From: an uncultured Eubacteriales bacterium
GTDB lineage: Bacteria; Bacillota; Clostridia; Christensenellales; UBA1242
Direction of reading: 5' to 3'
Length of the DNA stretch: 50,403 nucleotides
NCBI GenBank assembly: GCA_900552105.1
Contig: URYH01000005.1
Coordinates: forward strand, 1-50,403
Position 1 is the first letter of the stretch; each line of letters starts with the position of its first letter. Below the pieces are notes generated by a model. That model was not told the origin of the DNA and made no database searches. It was given only the letters and a program-made list of their open reading frames with translations. Positions 32,234 to 39,731 of the stretch are shown one piece after another. The translations under genes were made by a program, and so were the position numbers.

Positions 32234-33787
32234 ATGAAAAACAAGAGTTTTTTGCAAGGTGCGTTTGTTCTTGCTGTTGGTGGAATCATTTGCAAAGTGC
32301 TTGGTGCGTTCTATCGTGTGCCACTTGCGAGCATATTGGGCGATGTTGGAATGGGTGTGTATCAACTCATTTATCCCATCTATGCGTTTTTGATTGTTTT
32401 TGTGACGAGTGGGCTTGCTGGTGCTTTAACATATGTTGTTGGTCGAAATAAAAAAACCTACAATTTCAAAAACCTAAAAAAGTTTTTTTGGTCGGCACTT
32501 TTGTTTTCGGGAATCCTTTGTTTGTTTTTGGGTTTGAGTTTTGTGATGTTTTCAAATCGTTTGGCTGGATTTCTTGGAAATGTTGATGCAGAAGCGGGGT
32601 TTGTTGTTGCAGGCGTGAGTGCGGTTTTTGCCGGTGTTATTGCAACGCTAAGGGGTTGGTTTCAAGGCTTTGAAGACATGACACCAACTGCAATTTCGCA
32701 AGTTTTGGAGCAAGTGTTGAAAGTTGGTGTTGGACTTTGGCTTTCGGTGAAACTTTTGGAATTTGGGATGTCGTATGCAGTTGCAGGGGCATTTTTGGGA
32801 GTGCTTGCCGGAGAAGTTTTTGCTGTGATTTATTTGGGGATTGGGTTTTGTGTCAACAATAAAAAGTTTGTTGAATTTTCAAAAAGTCGCAGAAAACTTG
32901 GGTTTTGGCAAGCAACAAAACTGCTTTTTTCAAAATGGTTTGCGTTTGGACTCACTGGATTTATTGTTCCGCTAACAGTGGCTGTTGATAGTTTTTTGGT
33001 TGTCAATTTGCTTAAACGTGCGGGATTTGGCGAAAATGTTTCGACCGCACTTTTTGGAATTCAGTCAGGAATGATAAATTCACTCATCAACTTTCCAATG
33101 ATTTTGGCTGTTTCGCTTTCGACTTCAATAATTCCCGCGATTAGTTTTTTGGTTAAACAAAAAAAGATGGGGGAAGTTAAAGACAAAATTAACCAGTCGC
33201 TTAGGCTTGTGTTGTTTTTTTTGGTCCCTTGTGCGCTTGGACTTATGACAATTTCGCACAACATTTTATTATTGTTTTATCCAAGACTTACACCCCAGAT
33301 GCACGAAGTTGCGGTTGTGTTGCTCTTGATTTCGGCATTTAATGTTGTTTATCTCGGAGTTTTGCAAATCACATCTTCGATTTTGCAGGCGCTGGGGCAT
33401 GTGTATATTCCGGTGTTTAGCAGTGGTGTTGGGTGCTTGTTGAAGATTGCGATAACACTTGTTTTTGTTCCAAACCCAAACATAAACATTTATGGCAGTG
33501 CGATTGCGGGAGTGCTTTCCTATCTTGTGCCTTGTCTAATCAATATTGTTGCTTTAAGGCGTGACGTCAGAGTCGACGTTGGGGCGAAATTTGTTTTTGC
33601 ACTCGTGCTGGCAAGCGTGTTCATGGCGGGTGCGACTTTGGCAATTAACAATTTGATGATTGAGTTGGGTGGAGTTGTTTTGACAACTTTTGTTTGTGTG
33701 GTTTTTGCGGTTGTGAGTTATTTTGTGATGATGTTTGGATTCTCCGACATCAAGATGTCAGAACTTGGCAAAACAAAAAAGGTTTAG
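32234..33787 (+). CDS. SpoVB/MurJ-type polysaccharide flippase (MOP superfamily)
   Basis: A 517-residue membrane protein with 12-14 hydrophobic helices. The start KNKSFLQGAFVLAVGGIICK leads into GAFYRVPLASILGDVGMGVYQLIYPIY (part shown), the hallmark of the SpoVB/YabM/MurJ branch of the MOP flippases, which move lipid-linked saccharides across the membrane. In Bacillus SpoVB acts in spore cortex synthesis and relatives flip lipid II. With murC nearby and sporulation genes in the window, a role in peptidoglycan or cortex export is likely. The frame is open from 32186, but MKNKSF at 32234 is the sensible start. No clear Shine-Dalgarno. Confidence 0.88.
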   Translation: MKNKSFLQGAFVLAVGGIICKVLGAFYRVPLASILGDVGMGVYQLIYPIYAFLIVFVTSGLAGALTYVVGRNKKTYNFKNLKKFFWSALLFSGILCLFLGLSFVMFSNRLAGFLGNVDAEAGFVVAGVSAVFAGVIATLRGWFQGFEDMTPTAISQVLEQVLKVGVGLWLSVKLLEFGMSYAVAGAFLGVLAGEVFAVIYLGIGFCVNNKKFVEFSKSRRKLGFWQATKLLFSKWFAFGLTGFIVPLTVAVDSFLVVNLLKRAGFGENVSTALFGIQSGMINSLINFPMILAVSLSTSIIPAISFLVKQKKMGEVKDKINQSLRLVLFFLVPCALGLMTISHNILLLFYPRLTPQMHEVAVVLLLISAFNVVYLGVLQITSSILQALGHVYIPVFSSGVGCLLKIAITLVFVPNPNINIYGSAIAGVLSYLVPCLINIVALRRDVRVDVGAKFVFALVLASVFMAGATLAINNLMIELGGVVLTTFVCVVFAVVSYFVMMFGFSDIKMSELGKTKKV

Positions 33788-33815
33788 AATTTGTTTGTTT
33801 GACAAAAATTATTTC

Positions 33816-34088
33816 ATGAATAAAAGCGAGTTTTATCGGATTTGTGCAAAAAAATGCGGAAGCAATGAAAAACAAATTAGCACTGTTTTGGCGGGAGTCA
33901 GATGTGCGCTTGTGGAAGTTTTGAACTTGGGCGAAGATGTCAATATTAACGGCGTTGGCAAGTTCTATGTCAAAGTCAAGCCACCAAGGACAATCACGAA
34001 TAATCTTTCGGGGAAAGAAGTCCTTGTTGACCAAAAATTTTCTGTGGCATTTCGTGGTTCAAAAAAATTGGCAAAAGAGATTGGTTGA
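33816..34088 (+). CDS. HU-family DNA-binding protein
   Basis: A 90-residue histone-like protein, the usual HU size. It starts MNKSEFYRICAKKCG and has the HU-type helix LAGVRCALVEVLNLGEDVNINGVGKF, where GEDVNINGVGKFYVK (part) matches the family block GdkVxLxGFGxF. The DNA-clasping arm is divergent (VKVKPPRTITNNLSGK where HU has RNPxTG), so it may be an HU variant with altered binding. No Shine-Dalgarno before the ATG. It ends at a strong terminator whose hairpin starts inside its last codons. Confidence 0.85.
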   Translation: MNKSEFYRICAKKCGSNEKQISTVLAGVRCALVEVLNLGEDVNINGVGKFYVKVKPPRTITNNLSGKEVLVDQKFSVAFRGSKKLAKEIG

Positions 34089-34119
34089 CCAAAAATATTT
34101 GGTCAATTTTATTTTTTTG
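34085..34119 (+). terminator. Terminator of the HU gene
   Basis: TTGACCAAA, AATA loop, TTTGGTCAA, then TTTTATTTTTTT. The 3' arm TGGTCA doubles as the likely -35 box of dusB. Confidence 0.9.
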
Positions 34120-34128
34120 TGATATAAC
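34100..34128 (+). promoter_or_regulatory. Leaderless promoter of dusB, overlapping the HU terminator
   Basis: TGGTCA (34100-34105), 17-nt spacer, TATAAC (34123-34128), 6 nt before the GTG start codon of dusB. No Shine-Dalgarno. Confidence 0.55.
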
Positions 34129-34134
34129 AAAATT

Positions 34135-35073
34135 GTGAAAATAAAAGATGTTGAACTAAAAAATGATTTGGTGCTTGCTCCAATGGCAGGGGTTAGCGAT
34201 GTTGGATTTCGCAATCTTGCACTCGGGTTTGGGGCAGGTCTTGTGACAACCGAAATGGTCAGTGCCAGAGCAATGAGGTTTGGAAGCAAAAACACTTTTT
34301 CATTGCTCGAAACACTTGAAAGCGAAAAACCTTGTGCCGTTCAACTCTTTGGACATGACCCGGTTGATTTTGAGTTTGCTCTGGGGTGTGGTGCACTTGA
34401 TAAATTTGATATTATTGACCTAAATTTTGGGTGTCCCGCTCCAAAGATTGTGAAAAATGGAGAAGGAAGCGCACTCATGCGAGATTTGCCGCTCGCTGCA
34501 CAAATTGTTGAAACTTGCGTGAAAAACACAAACAAGCCCGTGACAGTCAAGTTCAGAAAATCATTTCATGCAGAAGGTATGGAATACTTGGAACTTGCGA
34601 GAATATGTGAAGAGTGCGGGGCGAGTGCCATTACTATTCACGGAAGAACGCGTCCGCAAATGTATTCGGGAAGAGTGGACCTGGATGCAATCGCAAAAGT
34701 CAAAAGTGCAGTGCATATTCCTGTTTTTGGCAATGGCGATGTTGTTGACAGAGCAAGTCTTGATTTGATGAGAGGAACGGGCGTTGACGGGGTCGCGATT
34801 GGACGTGGGGCACAGGGCAAACCTTGGATATTTCAAGAACTCACTTCTGGACAAGTCGAGGTTGATAAATTTGACGTTTTATGTCGCCACGTGGACATTT
34901 TGAAAAAATTTTATTCTGAAAACTATATAAATGTTTATATGAGAAAGCATTTTTTGTGGTATCTTAAAGATGAGAAAAACGCAAAGCAAGAAAAAATTAG
35001 ACTTGTGACCGCAAAAACTCTTGATGAAGCAATGCAAATTTTGAAAAATTATTTTTTGGGGGAGAAAATATGA
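34135..35073 (+). CDS. dusB: tRNA-dihydrouridine synthase
   Basis: FMN enzyme reducing uridines in the tRNA D-loop to dihydrouridine. The 312-residue TIM-barrel protein has LAPMAGVSDVGFR (14-26), the catalytic Cys100 in NFGCPAPK, SALMRDLPLA, the KFRKSF and ITIHGRTRPQMYSG blocks and GNGDV, all typical of bacterial DusB-type enzymes. The start is GTG at 34135; the -10 box 6 nt upstream and the missing Shine-Dalgarno suggest a leaderless mRNA. The TGA overlaps the pgk ATG (ATGA), so dusB, pgk and tpiA form one coupled operon, an unusual link between tRNA modification and glycolysis. Which Dus subfamily is uncertain. Confidence 0.93.
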   Translation: MKIKDVELKNDLVLAPMAGVSDVGFRNLALGFGAGLVTTEMVSARAMRFGSKNTFSLLETLESEKPCAVQLFGHDPVDFEFALGCGALDKFDIIDLNFGCPAPKIVKNGEGSALMRDLPLAAQIVETCVKNTNKPVTVKFRKSFHAEGMEYLELARICEECGASAITIHGRTRPQMYSGRVDLDAIAKVKSAVHIPVFGNGDVVDRASLDLMRGTGVDGVAIGRGAQGKPWIFQELTSGQVEVDKFDVLCRHVDILKKFYSENYINVYMRKHFLWYLKDEKNAKQEKIRLVTAKTLDEAMQILKNYFLGEKI

Positions 35074-36257
35074 AAAGAACGATTAGAGATGTTGATCTCA
35101 AAAACAAAAAAGTTTTGTTGAGAGTGGATTTTAATGTGCCGCTTGATGCGAATGGCAATGTGTCTGACGACAAGCGTATTGTTGCAGCACTTCCAACAAT
35201 AAACTACCTTATCAAGCAAGGGTGCAAAGTTATTATTGTTTCGCATCTTGGACGCCCAAATGGCTTCGACAAAAGTTTGAGTATGTTGCCAGTTGCAAAA
35301 AGACTTATTGAACTTGTTGAATGCAAAGTGTTTGTTGCAACCGACGTTGTTGGTCCAGATGCCAAAGCAAAAGCTAAAAATCTGAAATGCGGACAAATTC
35401 TTGTTCTTGAAAATGTCCGATTTGAAAAAGGCGAAGAAGAGAACGATGAAAACCTCGCAAAAGAACTTGCAAGCCTTGCGGAGTTTTATGTCAACGACGC
35501 TTTTGGAACGGCTCACAGAAAGCATGCTTCAACCTATGGTGTTGCCAAACTTCTTCCAAACGCGCTTGGCTTTTTGATGGGGAAAGAAACAAACACAATC
35601 ACTTGCGCAATGGAAAAACCCGACAGACCTTTCGTGGCTGTTATGGGTGGAAGCAAGGTTGCTGACAAAATTGGCATGCTTCAAAACCTTTTGACAAAAG
35701 CAGATGTTTTGCTTGTTGGCGGTGCAATGGCTTTTACGTTTCTTAAAGCGCAGGGTAAAAATGTTGGTTTGTCAAAAGTTGATGACGAAGGGTTGCAAAC
35801 GGCAATTGACCTTATCAAATATGCCGAAAGCATGGGCAAAACCCTTGTTCTTCCAGTTGATGTTGTATGCGCGAAAAAGATTGATAAATCTGCTCGTGCA
35901 AGAAAGTTCTCGGTTGACAAAATCCCAACAGACCAAATCGGTCTTGACATTGGTCCAAAAACTCAAAGAATTTTTACAAAACATATCAAATGTGCTCACA
36001 CTGTCATTTGGAATGGTCCAATGGGTGTTTTTGAAATCCCAAAATTTGAAAAGGGAACAAAAAAAGTTGCTTTGGCTTTGACAAAAGTTAAGGGAACAAC
36101 CATTGTTGGCGGTGGTGATAGCGCGCTCGCGGCAAAATTTTATGGGATTTCCAAAAAGGTTACCCATGTTTCAACGGGTGGTGGTGCAACGCTCAAACTT
36201 CTTGAAGGAAAAGTGCTTCCTTGTGTTGATGTGATTTCTGATATGGAGGAAAAATGA
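35070..36257 (+). CDS. pgk: Phosphoglycerate kinase
   Basis: Makes ATP and 3-phosphoglycerate from 1,3-bisphosphoglycerate in glycolysis. The 395-residue protein starts KRTIRDVDLKNKKVLLRVD and has RVDFNVPLDANG, SHLGRPNG, LLENVRFE-like LVLENVRFEKGE, the hinge region MGGSKVADKIG and the nucleotide site STGGGATLKLLEGK. GGGGGAG precedes the ATG, which overlaps the dusB stop; the tpiA ATG in turn overlaps the pgk stop. Identification is secure. Confidence 0.98.
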   Translation: MKRTIRDVDLKNKKVLLRVDFNVPLDANGNVSDDKRIVAALPTINYLIKQGCKVIIVSHLGRPNGFDKSLSMLPVAKRLIELVECKVFVATDVVGPDAKAKAKNLKCGQILVLENVRFEKGEEENDENLAKELASLAEFYVNDAFGTAHRKHASTYGVAKLLPNALGFLMGKETNTITCAMEKPDRPFVAVMGGSKVADKIGMLQNLLTKADVLLVGGAMAFTFLKAQGKNVGLSKVDDEGLQTAIDLIKYAESMGKTLVLPVDVVCAKKIDKSARARKFSVDKIPTDQIGLDIGPKTQRIFTKHIKCAHTVIWNGPMGVFEIPKFEKGTKKVALALTKVKGTTIVGGGDSALAAKFYGISKKVTHVSTGGGATLKLLEGKVLPCVDVISDMEEK

Positions 36258-36997
36258 AGAAAATCGTTATCGCAAATTTCAAAATGAATCAAACTCCAAG
36301 CGAAACAAAAGATTATATGATTGACCTTGTTGCGCGAATGAAAGGTGAGAAAACAAAAGTTGTTGTTTGCCCACCATTCACGTCACTTGCAAAAGCATAT
36401 TCTCTCACAAAAAAGACGAATGTGTTGCTTGGCGCACAAAACTTCCACCATGAAGAAAAAGGTGCTCACACAGGAGAAATCAGTGCGGCAATGCTCAAAG
36501 AGGTTGGCGCGGAGTATGTTATTGTTGGACACAGCGAAAGACGAAAAGAATTTAAAGAAACAAATGCGATTGTAAACAAAAAAATCAAAGCAGCCCTTGG
36601 CAATGATCTCAAAGTGATTTTCTGTGTTGGCGAAACACAAAACGAAAGAAATGCAAACAGAACGGAAGAAGTTCTTAAAACCGAAATTGAGCAAGGTCTT
36701 TCGGGGCTTTACGAAAATGAACTTGAAGGAATAATAATCGCGTATGAACCAATTTGGGCGATTGGGACGGGAGTGGTTGCACAGGACAAACAAATCTCAT
36801 CAGCAATGTCACTCATTCGAAAAATCATCAAAGAATTGTTTTCCGCAAAAGCGGCAAAAGATGTTGTTGTTGTGTATGGTGGCAGCGTGAACAAACAAAA
36901 CGCAAAAAAGATTATGGCGCTCTCGGGCGTTGACGGAGTTTTGGTTGGCGGAGCAAGTCTTGTTGCGGAAGATTTTTTTGAAATTATCAAAAGTTAA
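36254..36997 (+). CDS. tpiA: Triosephosphate isomerase
   Basis: Interconverts dihydroxyacetone phosphate and glyceraldehyde 3-phosphate. The 247-residue barrel shows the catalytic triad Lys10 (ANFKMNQT), His93 (VGHSERR) and Glu165 (AYEPIWAIGTG), the mobile loop 6 following it, and the phosphate-binding YGGSV. Length is normal. Last gene of dusB-pgk-tpiA, coupled by ATGA to pgk. gpmI, which is often next in this order, lies elsewhere in the window. Confidence 0.98.
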   Translation: MKKIVIANFKMNQTPSETKDYMIDLVARMKGEKTKVVVCPPFTSLAKAYSLTKKTNVLLGAQNFHHEEKGAHTGEISAAMLKEVGAEYVIVGHSERRKEFKETNAIVNKKIKAALGNDLKVIFCVGETQNERNANRTEEVLKTEIEQGLSGLYENELEGIIIAYEPIWAIGTGVVAQDKQISSAMSLIRKIIKELFSAKAAKDVVVVYGGSVNKQNAKKIMALSGVDGVLVGGASLVAEDFFEIIKS

Positions 36998-37080
36998 ATA
37001 AAAATAATTCAAAATAAATAAAAAATAATTAAAAATATTTAAAAAAATTAATTATTTTAATTAAAAAATATAAATTTAAT
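36998..37080. other. Near-pure AT tract
   Basis: About 80 nt with almost no G or C after tpiA, resembling the tract at 7476-7600. No gene. Both tracts lie at the 3' side of operons. Confidence 0.6.
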
Positions 37081-37115
37081 TCTTCTGCAAACCTTTTGGA
37101 TTGCGGGAAAGAAAT

Positions 37116-37147
37116 AAAAAAATGTCATTTGAAAATGACATTTTTTT
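37116..37147. terminator. Bidirectional terminator between tpiA and rplI
   Basis: AAAAAAATGTCATTT followed by its reverse complement AAATGACATTTTTTT, immediately after the rplI stop on the minus strand. Confidence 0.9.
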
Positions 37148-37158
37148 GTGGCGAAAAT

Positions 37159-37602
37159 TTATTCGCTGACGACATCAACTTTGATTTTTGTTGAAACCCC
37201 TTGGAAGAGTTTTATTTCGACTTCGTGAAGGCCGATTGTTTTGATTGGAGAGTTCAAATCAATTTTTTTCTTTTCAACGTTGAATCCGATTTGTTCGAGG
37301 CTTTCAGAAATGTTTTGAGCGGTTATTGAACCAAATATTTTTCCGTTTTCACCACATTTGATTGCGAGTCTCACAACTTTGCCACGAAGCTTGTCTGCAA
37401 GATTTTGTGCTTCTTTCTTTTGCTCAGCATAGTGGAAGTCAGCAGCGTCTTTTTGTGACTTGTTTTCAGCAATGCTTGACGTGGTTGCAAGTTTTGCAAA
37501 ACCGTTTTTGATGAGATAGTTTTTTGCGTATCCGTCAGACACTTCTTTGATTTCTCCCGCTTTGCCAAGTGCCTTGACGTCTCTTGTTAAAATGACTTTC
37601 AT
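37159..37602 (-). CDS. rplI: 50S ribosomal protein L9
   Basis: Ribosomal protein that binds 23S rRNA at the base of the L1 stalk. The 147-residue protein has the N-terminal domain MKVILTRDVKALGKAGEIKE, then VSDGYAKNYLIKNGFA (the signature block), a central helix and the C-terminal domain GKIFGSITAQNISESLE. ATG at 37602 follows GAGAGGTG. It is alone here, without the usual rpsR/ssb or dnaB neighbours. Confidence 0.97.
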   Translation of the reverse strand: MKVILTRDVKALGKAGEIKEVSDGYAKNYLIKNGFAKLATTSSIAENKSQKDAADFHYAEQKKEAQNLADKLRGKVVRLAIKCGENGKIFGSITAQNISESLEQIGFNVEKKKIDLNSPIKTIGLHEVEIKLFQGVSTKIKVDVVSE

Positions 37603-37668
37603 AATTCACCTCTCATTTATTTTAGAATAATTTTCTTCTTTCTGTCAATCATTAGACAGGAGAAAGAT

Positions 37669-37977
37669 ATGGATATAAAATGCAGAAAAACAGAATGTAA
37701 ATATAATGACAAATTTGTTTGTCAGGCAAAAAAGATTGATGTTGACAAAACTCATATTTGTCGAACGTTTGAAAAAAGCGAAGAAAAAGCACCTGATACC
37801 ACGAAACTCATATTTCTCAAGAAAGTGGAATATGCACCTTTTCGCCATTGCAAAAATTTGGAAATCGATTGTCATGAAAAGTGTTTGTTTAATGATGAAG
37901 GGAAGTGCAAGGCAAACGGCATTTTGATTAATGTTCAAAAAGAGATGCCAAAGTGTTTAACTTACTTAAAAAAATGA
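37669..37977 (+). CDS. Cys-rich protein with two DUF1540-like motifs
   Basis: A 102-residue protein. The N-terminal motif is CRKTECKYNDKFVCQAKKID (Cys5, Cys10, Cys18) and a second, related one is CHEKCLFNDEGKCKANGILI near the C-terminus, both following the Cx4CxxNxxxxCxAxxI pattern of DUF1540, small proteins thought to bind metal and common in sporulating clostridia. A further Cys ends each half (HICRTF, PKCLTYL). ATG follows CAGGAGAAAG. The family's function is unknown. Confidence 0.75.
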   Translation: MDIKCRKTECKYNDKFVCQAKKIDVDKTHICRTFEKSEEKAPDTTKLIFLKKVEYAPFRHCKNLEIDCHEKCLFNDEGKCKANGILINVQKEMPKCLTYLKK

Positions 37978-38011
37978 AAAGACCATTGAATTGAATATAA
38001 CTCAAAATAAA

Positions 38012-38036
38012 AAGTGATTGCTTCGTGCAATCACTT
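38012..38036 (-). terminator. Terminator of the recD2-comFC-yabP-yabQ-divIC operon
   Basis: AAGTGATTGC, 5-nt loop, GCAATCACTT, with a T-rich tail on the minus strand. It overlaps the divIC stop codon. Confidence 0.8.
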
Positions 38037-38310
38037 AGAAAATGTAATCTTTTTCGCCACCATAATTTTTTTCTTGTTCATAATATTTTTTGTTGTGTTC
38101 GGGGTCGGTTAGTTCTTCGATTTTTTTGTCAGCATGTTCGCTTTTTTCTTCAATTTCAACAAGCTCGTGGCTTGCAGATGCTTTTTGTTTTTCAAGCCTA
38201 TGGAGTTGAACAGTTTGAATAATGAGAATTATCATGAGTGACAAAATAACCACTGCAATAGCAATCAGCGCAATTTTAATTTTGTTCTTTATTCTCTTTT
38301 CTTTTTCCAT
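38035..38310 (-). CDS. Septum formation initiator family protein (DivIC/FtsL-like)
   Basis: A 91-residue bitopic protein: basic cytoplasmic start (MEKEKRIKNKIK), one membrane helix (about 13-35), then an extracellular coiled coil and the DivIC-like end ELTDPEHNKKYYEQEKNYGG. DivIC/FtsL/FtsB proteins form the FtsQLB division complex. The position after yabP and yabQ is that of divIC in Bacillus. It overlaps the yabQ 3' end by 35 nt. The C-terminal Gly motif of DivIC is weakly kept. Confidence 0.78.
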   Translation of the reverse strand: MEKEKRIKNKIKIALIAIAVVILSLMIILIIQTVQLHRLEKQKASASHELVEIEEKSEHADKKIEELTDPEHNKKYYEQEKNYGGEKDYIF

Positions 38311-38665
38311 GGCGTGATTTGAGTTTTGTGTTTATCCTTTGTTTTAATTTTTCAAAAGCATTATACCAAAGGCCGTAAAACTTTGCAATGATTTTGCCAA
38401 AAGTTATACGCTGCAAGATTATTGCAAGAAATGCTGCAAGAAAACAAAACCAACGCATTTCACCGTAGTTTTTTGAAACGACAACAAAATAAAATATTAT
38501 AAGTATGACCGATGTTGCCAAAAAGTTAAATATGTTTTTGACGACATTGTTTTTTGCAGTCAGTTCATAAATTAATGCACTGATATCATACAAAAAAGAT
38601 GATGCAAAAATAATGAAAAATATTGCCAAAAAAGTTGAAAACTGAAACTGTGTTGAGAACAACAT
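38276..38665 (-). CDS. yabQ: YabQ-like sporulation membrane protein
   Basis: A 129-residue membrane protein with about four hydrophobic segments and a basic tail (KLKQRINTKLKSRHGKRKE). Sequence similarity to YabQ is weak by eye (SSFLYDISALIYEL fits the FxxGxxfDxxR-style start), but size, topology and placement between yabP and a divIC-like gene match the Bacillus order yabP-yabQ-divIC. YabQ is needed for spore cortex formation, in the outer forespore membrane. It overlaps both neighbours, so translation is coupled. Confidence 0.72.
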   Translation of the reverse strand: MLFSTQFQFSTFLAIFFIIFASSFLYDISALIYELTAKNNVVKNIFNFLATSVILIIFYFVVVSKNYGEMRWFCFLAAFLAIILQRITFGKIIAKFYGLWYNAFEKLKQRINTKLKSRHGKRKENKEQN

Positions 38666-38931
38666 TATTTTAGAATCCTTTTGAGAAAGCCTCCCTTGGT
38701 TTTGCTTGTTGTGTATTTGATTCCGTCAAAGAGCCCAGTTGCTTCGATTGTGCCGCTTTCAACATCGAGTTTTGTGACGAGCATATCGTTTCCAAATATC
38801 AAAAGACCGCTGCCATAAGCCTCAACATTAATCACGGTCGGACTGATTGAAATCACTTTTGTGACTCCTGTGAGGGTGAGTTTTGAGCGGTTGAAAAGCA
38901 TGATATTATTGTCTTTTAGGGAATTTTCCAT
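38665..38931 (-). CDS. yabP: YabP-like sporulation protein
   Basis: An 88-residue protein of the YabP/YqfC family: NRSKLTLTGVTKVISISPTV, then GSGLLIFGNDMLVTKLDVESG and GLFDGIKYT. Family members are made in the mother cell during sporulation. The frame is open to 39057, but GGAGG just before the ATG at 38931 fixes the start. Its presence argues the organism forms, or recently formed, endospores. It starts 41 nt after comFC ends, in the same operon. Confidence 0.85.
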   Translation of the reverse strand: MENSLKDNNIMLFNRSKLTLTGVTKVISISPTVINVEAYGSGLLIFGNDMLVTKLDVESGTIEATGLFDGIKYTTSKTKGGFLKRILK

Positions 38932-38972
38932 AAAAAACCTCCATACAAAAGTGTATGAAGGGAAATGTTTGA

Positions 38973-39731
38973 TTATGATATATTTTTTGACGAAGTTCGA
39001 CATGCGGTGGCGACATAAACAACATTTGCACCCGCGTCCATCAATAGTTTGCTGCACGCTTCAACTGTTGCACCTGTTGTCATGACATCGTCAACAAGCA
39101 AAATCTTTTTGCCAAGAACGAGAGTTGAGTCTGCAATTTCAAAACAATCTTCGAGGTTTTGATATCTTTCTGAACTTTGAAGTTCGGTTTGTGAGCGAGA
39201 AAATTTTGTTCTGATGAGGGATTTCTCGTCAACTGGAACTCCAAGATTTTTGGAAATTTGATTTGCAAGAAGTGCCGATTGATTATAGCCACGCGACTTT
39301 CTTCTCTTTTGTGTGAGCGGAACGGGAACAATGAGATCAAACTCAAAATTTTCGCGAACAATGACACTTGTCATGTAGTTGCCAAAAGTGACAGCGAGAT
39401 ATTTTGCATTGTGATATTTGAAATTGTGAATTGCATCTTTCACATGGTCGCGATAAACAAAGGGTGCGCGTGCCATTTTGTAGAAAACTTGTTTGTCGCG
39501 GCAAGCATAACACAAATTATATTTTTCATCAATTTCGCTTCCACATTTTGGACAAATCTTTTTGTTATTCAAATAGTTTTTCTCACAATCTTCACAAACA
39601 TGATATTTTGTTTCGTGGTCCATTTCTTTTCCGCAAATGTCGCAAGTGAAGTTTGACGGATAAAAGAGTTCCAAAAAGAAATCTTTTGTTTTTGATATGA
39701 AATTTTTGAATTTGACGTGTTGTTTATCCAT
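38973..39731 (-). CDS. comFC: ComFC-like phosphoribosyltransferase family protein
   Basis: ComFC/GntX family protein linked to DNA uptake during natural transformation. The 252-residue protein has an N-terminal zinc ribbon region with CDICGKEM, CEDC, CPKCG and CYAC, and a C-terminal phosphoribosyltransferase fold with the PRPP motif ILLVDDVMTTGAT. PVPLTQKRRKSRGYNQ is also typical. It overlaps recD2 by 8 nt, so the two are coupled. comFA is not seen in the window. Confidence 0.93.
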   Translation of the reverse strand: MDKQHVKFKNFISKTKDFFLELFYPSNFTCDICGKEMDHETKYHVCEDCEKNYLNNKKICPKCGSEIDEKYNLCYACRDKQVFYKMARAPFVYRDHVKDAIHNFKYHNAKYLAVTFGNYMTSVIVRENFEFDLIVPVPLTQKRRKSRGYNQSALLANQISKNLGVPVDEKSLIRTKFSRSQTELQSSERYQNLEDCFEIADSTLVLGKKILLVDDVMTTGATVEACSKLLMDAGANVVYVATACRTSSKNIS

